A DNA stretch of 64,000 nucleotides. Source: Staphylotrichum longicolle (Eukaryota > Ascomycota > Sordariomycetes > Sordariales > Chaetomiaceae). The notes under the pieces are model-generated. The model made no database searches. It saw only the letters and a program-made list of their open reading frames with translations, and was not told the DNA's origin. Of the stretch, positions 19,077-29,373 are shown in pieces; positions within the stretch are counted from its first letter, which is position 1, and each line of letters starts with the position of its first letter. The translations under genes were made by a program, and so were the position numbers. The stretch spans positions 1,302,001-1,366,000 of the forward strand of contig JAHCVI010000006.1 of NCBI GenBank assembly GCA_019096155.1, in the 5' to 3' direction.

Positions 19077-21787
19077 TCAGGATCCTGGCCTCACCACCGA
19101 CACTGCCGCCTTTTCAACGTTCTTCCCCACCACCCGCACCTCCAAAGGCTCCCAATCTCCGGCACCAACTTTGGTTGCAGTCAATGTTATCTTTTCCTTG
19201 GGCCACAGAGTGACATAATTGTCATCACAAGTCAGGGGTAGTACATCCTTGCCCTGTGTGTCCACGAGGTTGAGACTGACAAAAAACGCTGGCACCGCCG
19301 ACTGGTTTTCCAAAGTAACAACCACCTGGCCGTCGGCAGTGATCGCAGTGCTGATCGCGACTTGGGCTTGGTCGAGTTTGTTGAGTGCAGTGTAGTCGGC
19401 ATACCTGGTCACAGGTGTGACATACCACTCCGAGTTATCCCAGTCCAAAACATCCAGCTCCTTCGCAACCCAATACACATTGCGGCTCAACACCTTGCCG
19501 TATCCGTCCGAAAGAATCAACCGCAGGAATACGACGTTCCCGATGGTCCCCAGTGCCTTTGCTAATGAGGCCACCTCCCTGCTTCTGTTGATGTTGGTCG
19601 TCGCCGTGACCCGGCTGTTGTGGAGGACCGTGCCGTTTAGCCCCAAAACCTGCACGTCTATGTTCCTCACCCCCACTGACCTCAACGACCGGTTCACCAA
19701 CCAGACAGACTTTTTGACGGGGTCAAAGACGGCATTCTCTACCCGCCCTCCAATCATTGCCCCAAAGTAACTCCCAGCCGGCCGCATGTAGTAGTCCCAC
19801 AGATTCCAATGCAGCCCGGGCCAGGCGTTGTTCAGCATCCAGTAGATCAAGCCGGTCGCAGGGCGCTTCGCATTCCACTTGGCCGTGTACGCCTCAACCT
19901 GAGCCCGCGTAGCCTCGTAGTCCATCAGCTGCGACTTCATCAGGTAGTCTTCCAAGCCCGTGGGTGGCCCCCATCTCTTCCACAGCGCAGCATTGTAGAT
20001 CTCCCTCGTCTCAAACTGCGACCCCTCCCTGGACAAGTGAAACAAGCTCTTATTCGGGCTCTTCCACAAATCATCCAACTCCCCGTCCCCCAAAAACTTT
20101 CTCAGCGACGCCAACTCGGGCGTTCCAACCCTGCCCCCAACTCCGACCCGAAGCCAAACGCCGCCCCATACCTCCCCTTCCCCAGCCCATCCACCCCCGT
20201 ATCAAACCAATACGCCGGCGGCACCCAGTCATACGGCCCCTCCATCTTCATCCCCGACGGCCCCGTGCCCTTCGAAAACCCCCTCTTGCTCGCCGCCGCA
20301 ACAACCGGCATCTGCCAACCGACCCCTTCCAACGCCCTCAAATACCCCGCCGTGGCCCGCTCATCCGGCCAGTAATCGCTCCCCACCAAAAACCCCATCA
20401 CGCTCGGATGCGCCTGCATCATGCCCGCCTCGTGGCTCATGCTCCGCTCCGCAATCTCATAATCCCCCTCCCCCCACACGGGCGTGGGCTGCACGGCGAG
20501 GTCGGTGTTGTACGCCCACGCCTCCCACTTGTCGCAGCACTCCCAGCCGGGGAGGAGCATCACGCCCAGGCGGTCGGCGATGGAGTAGAGGAGCGGGTGC
20601 TCGTTCTTGCCCTCGAGGCGGATCGTGTTGAGGCCGAGGGACAGGGCGTAGCGCAGCTCGGATTCCCACCGGGACGGGGAGAAGCGGAGGAAGAGGTTGG
20701 GGCTGTAGCCTGCGCCGAGGACCTGGAAGGGGCGGCCGTTGATGTGGAAGGTGGTGTCGTTGTGGGCGTTGAGGGTGGTGGTGATGGTGCGGAAGCCGAA
20801 GGTGGTGGTTGCGTGGTCGGATTGGGTGTTGTTGTTACTGTTGTCGGGGCTGGTTGGGGTGATGGTGAGGGTGGCGTTGTAGAGGGGTTGCGAGCCCCAT
20901 TGGCGTGGCCACCAAGTCACCGGGTTTTGGATGGTGGTATTGAGGACGATATCGGTGGTGGAGAGGGGCGGCAGGGTGAAGGCTACGTTCCAGGTTGTTG
21001 GGATGCCTCCTGAGACGGGGGCAATGATACCGGTTGCCGTGACGGCGACCGTCGAGTTCTCGAGGTTGTGTGCCCGCGCTTTAAGCGTCACGTTGGCTGG
21101 CCCCGTTCCGATCGGGCTGCTGTTCTGCGTCATAACACGCAGCGGCTCCAACATGACAGGGCCGGTCTGCCGGATTTCGACGTCTCGCCAAACGCCCGTG
21201 CCATTGTCCGCGGGCCAGGGGTTCCAGTCGACCCAACCGAGGGCAAGGTTACGGTAGTAGTCGGTCGGGTGTGCTTGGATTACCAACGCGTTGGTTTGGT
21301 TGACCATGCCGGTGATTTCATAGCTGCGGCCGACGTAGGAGCCTGCCTGCTCTGCCGAAGACGCCACTTGCTTCCCGTTGAGATATATGTCCGCCCTGGA
21401 AGAAATGCCGTGTGTTTGAAGAAAGTAGTGCTGGCCTGGGAGCGGCTCGAGTTCGAACTCGTTGCGGTAGATCCAGGGGACCAAGAACTGCTTGGCATCG
21501 ACGTTGCGCAAGTTCTCCGAGTAGAAGAGTTCGTCCTCGCTGTAAACTCCGGCTTCAATCAGGCAACCCATGAGCGTGCATTTCGAGGCCACGACGTGGT
21601 GCCATGATGAGGTGTTGAGTCCTATGCGTGACAAGGTTTCAAGGTCGGTGCCTGTTTGCGCAGAAGATTGCAGGTCCCATGACGGGATCGCCGCTGTGTC
21701 TCCCGCTGAAACGACGAGCGCTGCAGCCTTGACTCCTTGGAATTCAGTTGCAAGGCCAAGAACCACGGCTGTCTTTTTCAAGCGCAT
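19077..21787 (-). CDS. GH2 exo-1,4-beta-D-glucosaminidase, one frameshift
   Basis: The start MRLKKTAVVLGLA opens a signal-peptide-like N-terminus at 21787. The GH2 sugar-binding domain follows (HGISSRADIYLNGKQVA, GWVDWNPWPADNGTGVWRDV), then the immunoglobulin-like domain and the catalytic TIM barrel (RLEGKNEHPLLYSIADRLGV, GWECCDKW, VGSDYWPDERA and the nucleophile region FGFGSELGAG). The motif pattern is that of fungal exo-beta-D-glucosaminidases, which release glucosamine from chitosan outside the cell. Near 20129-20131 the frame shifts: the expected continuation (VGTPELASLRKFL) starts one frame over and runs to the stop at 19077. One missing G in a short G run would explain it. Restored length would be about 900 residues, normal for the family. 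Either the gene is broken just after the nucleophile or the assembly lacks a base. Confidence 0.85.
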
Positions 21788-22435
21788 TTTTTTGGTGTAT
21801 TTGTACCTGCAAACGTCCGTCACTGGCCACTTGCACCTGAAAGCGAGAAGCTCCGCAGGTCAGGAGTTTGGGTAATCTGGGGATTGAACTCAGGAAGAGC
21901 GACCGTGAGCATGTTTCCAAGATGAACAGATTGCAGGGAGGAAAGGACGAGACCCGGCGCGTGTCATTGCTTCCTCGACGTGTTCTAACTTCTGTGAGGT
22001 CTGTGTCTCTTATATGGCAGGGAGCCCTCCCCGTTCCCCGCATTCCAGAACAACGTTACAGATTGATGTTGTACCGAGTGGCCACTTGGGAAGCAGTGCG
22101 ATATTGATCGTTCCGACGCCCCACAGGTCAGCTCTATCGACGTCTCGTCCCTGATCGCGGCTCAAATGCTAAGGTAGCGTTTAAGACCGGTCGCCAAGTC
22201 GGCAGTCAGCGGGTAAAGATGAACAAAGAGAGATATCTTAGTTCTCATCCCGACCATTAATTTGTGCATCAGAAAACAAGACCTGTGCAGAAAACGACAA
22301 GATCTGTACAGGACAGCAGATCCGTGCCTGGGGACAGGAGTGCGACAACATGCGGCTTCCCATGATCAAGCTCGTCAAGGGAGACAAAAGAAGGAGTGGA
22401 ACACAAAACTTGTACAGACAAGCAAAAGTGAAGCT
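21788..22435. other. Intergenic (GH2 promoter to tRNA-Leu)
   Basis: Upstream region of the GH2 gene and the downstream side of the tRNA-Leu gene. No further gene was recognised. Confidence 0.4.
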
Positions 22436-22543
22436 GACAAGGGTGAGATTCGAACTCACGCCCTTTCGGACCACGGAACTCGTCGAGTTGAATTAAGGAT
22501 GAAGTCCTTAACGTGGCGCCTTAGACCGCTCGGCCACCTTGCC
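22436..22543 (-). tRNA. tRNA-Leu (AAG) with 29-nt intron
   Basis: The 5' acceptor strand GGCAAGG pairs with CCTTGTC. The D-arm GGCCGAGCGGTCTAAGG and a long variable arm (TCCGAAAGGGCG) mark a class II leucine tRNA, and the T-arm contains TTCGAAT. The anticodon stem CCACG/CGTGG encloses a 36-nt loop, that is a 7-nt loop with anticodon AAG plus a 29-nt intron after position 37. The intron contains CCTTAA, complementary to the anticodon region, as is usual. Confidence 0.93.
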
Positions 22544-22748
22544 TGATGCTTGTTGTCCGAGTCGTGTGCAGAGGCTTTTGTGGAGTCTCGGAGTGCTCGT
22601 AGTGTGTGCTCGCTTGTGGCTCGCTTCGAGCTGACAGGGCACAACCCTCGATGATCCACATCCGCTCCACCGACGACGCAGAGCCTTCAGCACATAACGC
22701 AACCTCGTTCCCTGTCCCCCAACAACATCGGAAACCACATTCGATTCA

Positions 22749-22826
22749 TCGGGTATGGTGTAGCGGTAACATCGATGACTCTCAAGCAGGACTCATCAGC
22801 CCGGGGTTCGACTCCCCGTATCCGAG
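22749..22826 (+). tRNA. tRNA-Glu (CTC) with 7-nt intron
   Basis: Acceptor TCGGGTA pairs with TATCCGA. The D-arm GTGTAGCGGTAACAT is typical of tRNA-Glu. The anticodon stem GATGA/TCATC encloses a 14-nt loop: 7 nt with anticodon CTC plus a 7-nt insertion at the usual intron site. The T-arm CGGGGTTCGACTCCCCG is intact. Confidence 0.88.
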
Positions 22827-23203
22827 ATTTTCATTCTTTTTGCCCGTTGGTCCTCCGACGGGTACTTCGCCGTCGTGCTCTATGGAGGGACTCAAGCCCG
22901 GAAGTCGGAGGAGAAGCTTACACGGCTTACTCCGGAGGTAGGAGCACGTCCAATGTGTCTTGCCAAGATCTCTGGCTTTTGTTTGGCTCACTTCAGTTCT
23001 CTTGATGAGGCAAGAAGCCCAGGGACTGTCAGGGGTATCTGTGCTTAGGCAGACACTTGCAGATAACACGACTATGAATTGTTGTATTGATAGTATGAAC
23101 CTATCATGCACGTCTCTCGTCTGTGGCTTCTTCAACCGGCTTTTCTCTCCCCTTCCTGTCCAGAGTCGGTACATGTAAGCAATTCCACCCAGCCAGACAC
23201 CCC
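22827..23203. other. Intergenic
   Basis: Between tRNA-Glu and the 3' end of the minus-strand secreted protein gene. No gene was seen. Confidence 0.4.
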
Positions 23204-23801
23204 TTAAAAGTTCGCCCCGCCACACTGAATCGACCTGGCGTTGTGATGCCAGTACCCTGGGAAGTCCGCCTTCCGCGGCTCATACCATTGCCGAATGTCG
23301 GCCAAACCAGGCGGGAAGATGGTCTTGGACCGGAAGTTCCCAACTGTGTCATAGCAGTCGCCGGGCTTGACGGTAAAGGTGCAGACAATGTCTGTCTCAA
23401 GGTTAGATTCTGGCTCTCTGCGGGACTAGACCATGGATCTTACTGTCTGGGATCCAGATGGAGCCGATGGTGTCGTAGGGCATGACCCGGCAGTCGTTCA
23501 CCTTCTCGTAGGTGAGAGACTTGGAAGGGCCCGTGTAGTTTCTGAGACACGTCAGCCTGGCCTTGTATGTCTTGCGGTGTTTAAGTAGCGTACGGGCCAG
23601 CCCAGATCCAAATGGTGTTAGGGGCACGGGCGACAATCTACTTGGTTGCTTAGCTTTTTCAAGGCGATAGCTTTGCTGAGATGCTCGTACCTCGGCCGCA
23701 TGGACTGGAAGGTCTCGGCTGGCCTCGACGGTGGGCGCTGCGGACACCAACCCAGAGAGAAGCGCAGGGACGAAAACGAGAGCAGCCTTGAAGGAAACCA
23801 T
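23204..23801 (-). CDS. Secreted protein of unknown function, four exons
   Basis: Exons 23801-23691, 23637-23594, 23541-23444 and 23391-23204 encode 146 residues. The introns are 53, 52 and 52 nt with GTACGA, GTACGC and GTAAGA donors, CTAAG/GCTGAC/CTAAC branch-like sites and TAG/CAG/CAG acceptors. All phases close. The signal peptide is MVSFKAALVFVPALLSGLVSA. The mature protein contains PNTIWIWAGPNYTGPSKSL, NDCRVMPYDTIGSIWIPD, TVKPGDCYDTVGNF and ends WHHNARSIQCGGANF. Four cysteines are present in the mature part. No family is recognised; it resembles the class of small secreted fungal proteins. A TATAAAA box lies 77 nt upstream. Confidence 0.8.
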
Positions 23802-24962
23802 GTTGACGGCGTGTTGATTGAGTTTGTTGGATGTGGACATAGAAGCAGTTTGGTTATTGAGTCTGAGGCAACTTGTGTTTTATACCGTTGAAGCATGTGT
23901 TTAACTCGAGTCCCTGTTGCTGCCCAGCATCGCTACCATGAAAATAACTGTTGCGCATGCTGTATCCTGACCAATTAGGCACTTGCGCGAGGTTCATTTA
24001 AACTCGCCTGCTGACTGCAGAGAGTCAGCATCGTCAATGCAGGGTCTTCGTATCCTCGCGATTCCGGCTGTCTAATTGGCTGCTGCAACATGTCTGCCTC
24101 AGGGCTGAGGGCTTGTTCATCGCTGACCTTGAGTTTCGTCGTGGCTATGTAGATCTGAGTACTCTCTTTGGCCTTTGAAAGTCCAGAGATCAACACTTTC
24201 TCTGCTTGAATTGACGCCAAGCATGGGCAACTCGGGACAATGGACATCACATCAGGTCAGCTCAACCTCGGTCCTTCTCGGGCTTCGGCTCTCGGCAAAC
24301 CCTAAAACTGGTTATATTCTGCTAACTTACCATTGATGGCCGGAGCAGTTCATACGATTTCTTTGTTGCTTAAGATGACAAGCCCGGGTAAATGTGTCGA
24401 GCGCAAAACCCTGCTGGTGCGGAGTGTCGATCTACTCGAAAGGAGACAGTCCGGGGGGAACCGTCGGGCCAACTACCACCCAAGACGAGTGAGAGAGTCA
24501 TTCCAGGCTTGTGTCAGCTCCTCGAAAATGAGTCTTTTTTTTGGGAAGATGAGAAAATGACAGGACGATGCGACTGGGTGCGGATTGCGGAAATCAATGA
24601 TCTTCTCGAGCAGGTCCGTTTGTCACGGCACTGCATCCGATAAAATGCAAAGACGTTGTTCAATGTACCCAGAACCTGTTTTTGTGGACGCATCGCATCA
24701 CTGGTAGATCTGTAATCTCAGGACCATCAATGCGTAGCATAATCTGCTCTAGGCTACACTTTACCAGACCACGTCTCGGAAGCTCCACGACGAGAAGAGG
24801 GAGCTTGATAGCCAAGAATAGAAACTGCCTCGGTTATTGCTTGGCAGAGTGGGCCTGCTCCTGTGGTGACCCGCAACACCAAGGTTTCACCCCTGAACGT
24901 AATCGGTCCACACAAAAACTCTGACCTCGCACCCCAGCGTCAACAACAAACGAGTCAGCCTC
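23802..24962. other. Intergenic, 1.1 kb
   Basis: Promoter of the secreted protein gene next to 23801. The rest, up to the tRNA-Lys gene, shows no convincing coding frame or RNA gene. Confidence 0.4.
23878..23884 (-). promoter_or_regulatory. TATA box
   Basis: TATAAAA on the minus strand, 77 nt before the ATG at 23801. Confidence 0.6.
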
Positions 24963-25046
24963 GCCCGGCTAGCTCAATCGGTAGAGCGTGAGACTCTTAA
25001 AAGAGACTCCATCTCAAGGTTGTGGGTTCGACCCCCACGTCGGGCT
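24963..25046 (+). tRNA. tRNA-Lys (CTT) with 11-nt intron
   Basis: Acceptor GCCCGGC pairs with GTCGGGC. The D-arm is TAGCTCAATCGGTAGAGC. The anticodon stem TGAGA/TCTCA encloses an 18-nt loop, that is 7 nt with anticodon CTT plus an 11-nt intron after position 37. The T-arm GTGGGTTCGACCCCCAC is intact. Confidence 0.93.
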
Positions 25047-25123
25047 CAATTCCCGTCCAACGATTACCTCCTCGTTTGACTCTCTTTTTGCCTTTTTCCC
25101 TTTCCCAACAGGACAAGGTCAGG

Positions 25124-26521
25124 TCATTGCTTGTAGTGCTGCGTCATGTCATACAGCAGCGACGGCAGCCCAGGCTGTTGTCCACAAGTCAGTGACTGTC
25201 CCGGATTGTACTCGTTCGTCACTCACATTTGGCGGTTCATCCCCCTTCGTCGGTTCCTGCATCTTCTTCATCATCTTGAAGAACGGGTCCTTGTCCATCG
25301 CCTCGTCCGGGCTCGAGTACTTGAACAGGCGCGTCATGTTTTCCGAGGAAATCGGATTAATGATGTCGTGCCAGATCCGCCGCCTTACCTCGTCGTACTT
25401 GTCAAGGATCGAGTCGTCTGCTTTCCCCGTATGGATCCCGACCAAGCTGTCGTAGAGGCCGCCGACGTCGGCAATGCCACCTGTAAGGCCCATTCCGCCG
25501 CTGTACCTCGTCAGCTCCAATCTCAAGCCCATAGTGGTACCAACATACAAGGGGTTACACAGGTGGGCAGCATCCGCCGCCAAGAGGAACCGCCCGACAC
25601 GCATCTTGTCCACGCAGCGTTGGTGCACCTTGTAAGGGCTGAAGTTGACAAGCTTGTACTGATCTGGCGTCGGGTTGCCGGGCAGAAACGCCTGGAACTT
25701 CTCCGGTTGCCGAGCCTTCAGCTCATCGTAGCTGAGTCCCGCCTTCTCGCCGTACGTCACCCGGCAGAGGCCATCAGCCTGGATGCGAGCCACCATGTGC
25801 CTGTTCCTGGTCAGCGTGTCCCCTGTCTGCATTTCCCAACAACCCCCGTCACCGACTCACCAATGCTCCGGATGCACAAAGAACTGACTATCATCATAGT
25901 CATACGGCCCAAAGTCATAATACATGTTGGTCGCCACAATCTGCTCGTCCCACGTGAACCCCGGGAACACATATCCCCCAAAAGCTTCCTCCTCACGATG
26001 CTGTTCGCCCCGTCACAGCCCACCACATAATCCGCTCCCTTACCTCGCTTCTCCTCCCTCCTTCTCCACCCGCACCCACGCCTTTCCCCGGGCCTCATTC
26101 TCCCCGATCTCCACCACCTTGTGGCCGTACCTGATCTCTGCCCCGGGCTGCTTCAGCACCTCCCCTCCAAAATCTTCCCCAGCTTGTGCAGCGGCAGACA
26201 GACCATCCTGTACCGCCCGGCCCCCGTCTCATCGTCGTCGTCAATGGCATTGTGCAGCGCGACGAGCCGCGTCTTGTTCTCGTCCAGCCGCCGCCACGAC
26301 ACGCCGTCGGGCAGGAACCCCTGCGCGCGCACCTCGTCGAGGATGCCGGCGCGGTCGAACTCGATGCAGGATTCGGACGTGTAGTGGCTCGCGCGCGGGT
26401 TGGTGTCGAGGGAGTGGGTCTGTTCGAGCAGCTCGACGGGGACGTGGGCGCGCGCGAGGAGCAGCGCGAGGAGCAGGCCTGAGGGTCCGGCGCCGACGAT
26501 GATCACTTTGGTGAGGGGCAT
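25124..26521 (-). CDS. FAD-dependent aromatic-ring monooxygenase (UbiH/PHBH-like), frameshifted
   Basis: The start MPLTKVIIVGAGPSGLLLAL is the FAD-binding GxGxxG motif. Exon 1 (26521-25861) also encodes YRMVCLPLHKLGKIL, GADYVVGCDGANS (second FAD motif) and WDEQIVATNMYYDFGPYD. Exons 25806-25549, 25500-25227 and 25174-25124 follow in phase; introns are 54, 48 and 52 nt with clear branch sites. They encode FLLAADAAHLCNPFGGMGLT (third FAD motif, GD-type) and the end PSLLYDMTQHYKQ. Within exon 1 three 1-nt frame changes are needed: near 26161-26168 (G4 run), 26041-26060, and 25975-25979 (G5 run). The enzyme would hydroxylate an aromatic substrate with NAD(P)H. Two breaks in G runs suggest assembly error; the third leaves real decay open. 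Confidence 0.8.
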
Positions 26522-27447
26522 GGCGGTTGTTTTCTGAGAGTGAGGAAGTTGGTGTGTCAATGGAGGGTGGGTTGGGGTCGGTTGCACCGGACTGGCGAGC
26601 GGTGGTTTGGTGGGTATTAGTGCCAACAAGGAGGGAGCCAGATGCACAATGTCGAAGTTGGAGGCAGAAGTACCACGCATGCATTGGGGAAACAGTCTCA
26701 GCAATCGTATTTTTGTCTACACGGCTCCAGATGTGTACCCCGAGATGGTATGATATCTCGAGTGTTGGCTGGACAGCTCCCCCGCTTCTCCGCACCGATG
26801 CCGTCGGCAGAGTCGACGAGCATCCCCAAAAGGATGAGATTGGGGATAATACCCCAAGGAGGGGACATGCGCCCCGCGGGTAAATGGGGCCGCTGATGTG
26901 AGACGTCATGGAGCAGGCGTTACCCCAAGGTCGTCAGAAGGGATTCCGCCTGCCTTTTGGCACTTAGGTTGACGAACGTGCTTGGGGAAACCGGGTTCAC
27001 GTATAGACAGTGTGGATGAATGTTGAATGAAGAATACGTACTCCGTCACTTAATCACAACAAGTAACAGCTTTAGGGATTGAGAACGTACTGTAGGTAGG
27101 TACCTGGTAAGCTTCTGCCACAGGAATCTCAAATTGCAGGGGTGTTGAGGGTCAGCTCTGGCTCTGGCACGTTTGGTGGTACGGAAAGCCTGGGCGTTTG
27201 CCATATAATATGATTGCTTGAGAGTAAGTTGCAAAATTGAGGAACCTCACAATACAGAGAGGCAATTGAAGAGCTGAGTTGAAGAGGGAGAAACGTGGAT
27301 GTAGGTCTAAGGAGCCAGGATTGCCTCCCGTTTCTGCAACAACAAAGAAAAGCACTTACAGTGTGGTGAAGATGTCAAACCAAGCGAACGTTACCAAGTT
27401 GTCAAGTATCCAAGAGAAAGCACAAACAGTGGAAACTCCCAAGCTCA
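26522..27447. other. Intergenic
   Basis: Promoter side of the monooxygenase and 3' flank of the three-exon gene. No gene was recognised. Confidence 0.4.
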
Positions 27448-29373
27448 CTACATCCACTCCCATGGTATCGACCTCCACTTATCCCTCTCAAACTCCATAT
27501 AAGGATCCTCCAACATCTGCCTCCCCGTCTCCACCGTCCTATCCGGCAATGCACCCACCGGAAACCCCATCGGATCCTTCCCAAACCTCCACTGCCACGC
27601 GAAAGTCGCCGGCGCGTTCGCCCACGGCACCGGCACCGGCGCCTGCGCCGTCGGCCTCACCGTCTTTGCCTGCGGCCCCGTCAGCCACACCTGCATCGTC
27701 GCGTCGTCGACCGTCTCGAACCCAAACCCGGGTACGTCGATCCCGGCCTCGAAACACCCCCAGATGTCCCGCGTCAGCACCACATCCGCACACTGGGCGG
27801 TCACCACCGGCGCGTCCGGCAGGTATCCCCACACGCGGCCCAGCCCGGGGCCCGGCGCGTGCGTCAGCCGCGGTATCACCGTGTTTGGGTTGTTGTCCAG
27901 CATTCCGGCGGCGTCGACGACGTTGTTCGCGCGCAGGTGGAAAAGCTCGTTGTCCTCGATGAAGTTGTACCGCGCCATCTGCCAGGGCGCGTGCGGCGGC
28001 GGCGCGTTGTGGTTGATGGGCCAGGGCACGGCGCCAAAGTGCTGGTCGTTGATCAGCCCCAGGCCGGGGCCGTTGGTCCAGTAGGTGCGCGAGGCCGGGC
28101 CGTTGGGGTGCGCGGGGCGCTGCAATGCCGTCAGAGAGGGGAAGTGGCCGCCGAAGCCGGGGACTTCGTGCAGCGAGGCTTCGTCGAAGTCGACGGGGTC
28201 GAAGTGTGTGTAGGAGCGGTTGGTGGCGATGAAGATGATGGGTTGGGGGCCCGGGTTGCGGGCGCCGAAGATGCTGTAGGTATAGGTATTGTCAAATTGG
28301 CTTAGGTTGAAGGCACCTGGTTAGTTCTTGTGCGCTGGGCGAGGATAAGGGTTTTGAGGTTTAATGAGCGAAAAGGGACTTACTCCAATTCTAGGTTGGT
28401 TGCGCCCTTTTGGAAAACCACGATCTGTGTGTCAAAATAGTCGGCGATAACGTGTAGCAGGTGTTTGTGTGGATACGCAGGCCTGCCCTGAGATTGGGAT
28501 GCGTACAGCGACCGGGCGATGGAGAGTGTGCCAAAGTCTGGGTCGGCGGTTTTGGACAAGTGCTCCAACGCTTGGTACTCTGTCCATCTTTCATGCGTCG
28601 GATCTTTCAAAACCTGCATGAAGTATGTCCAGATCCGTGCCTTGACCTGCCAATAGTGCCAGAGACTGGGACCCCCCTCGGGCTCTCCGGTCTGAGGGTC
28701 AATCCGGCGCTGGTAGATCCAATAGCTCCAAATTGTCAGTGTGAACTGGACCAGACGGACTGGGAGAATGGACCTACGAAACACTGTGCCACAACGAGTC
28801 GGGGCCTGGTGGAACAGGGAATGCCCTCATCAACAACCACTGTCCCATGCTGAAGTTTCGAGTCCGGAATCCCTGGTATCGATGATATTGGCCCCAAGTT
28901 TGAGTCAGGTGGTAATGTTGTAGCTCCCAAGCTTCGCGAATTGACGGGGCCGGAGCTGTCGCGGCAAGGTATTCTCGGGCATCGCTTTTGCCATAATTAT
29001 TCCCCCCACGAGGCGGATCAGGAAGGTTGGCCCACGACCCATCTTGATCGCCGACAAACAGGTGTATCCTGTCAATGTTGGCCCTCCACCTGTAGTTGCG
29101 GAAGCCGAGGGTTCTCAGCGCGTCAAGCATAGCCGCCCGAGCTCTACGGCCCTTCAACGAGCGGTCGTTGTTCTGACGCCACCAGAGGGCCTCGACGTCC
29201 AAAACAAAACTGGCGAGGGTCGGTCGCGGGGATCTGTAATATCCCAAAATGTTCCATGCTCTGCCGACGTTGTAGTATGTGGGCCTCTTACAGGCCAGGA
29301 TGTCGGCCGTCAGCCTTTCGGGAGACTTGTTGGTCTTTCGGTGCGGTGGTCCGCCGAATTGGTTGTTGTTCAT
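27448..29373 (-). CDS. Hypothetical protein with weak OTU-like features, three exons
   Basis: Exon 1 is 29373-28778 (MNNNQFGGPPHRKTNKSPER...), exon 2 is 28725-28384 and exon 3 runs from about 28314 to the stop at 27448. Intron 1 (GTAGGT, CACTGAC, GGAG) closes in phase. Intron 2 has a GTAAGT donor and AACTAACCAG acceptor, but the downstream frame is off by one base, so a frameshift or another acceptor is needed there. Visible segments are VEALWWRQNNDRSLKGRRAR, FVGDQDGSWANLP, HVIADYFDTQIVVFQKG and RSYTHFDPVDFDE. The DGS, VVFQ and HFDPV segments recall the Asp/Cys and His regions of OTU peptidases, but the catalytic Cys is not evident, so this is only a suggestion. The C-terminal 200 residues are Pro/Trp-rich and unlike any family I know. 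Total is about 600 residues. Confidence 0.6.
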
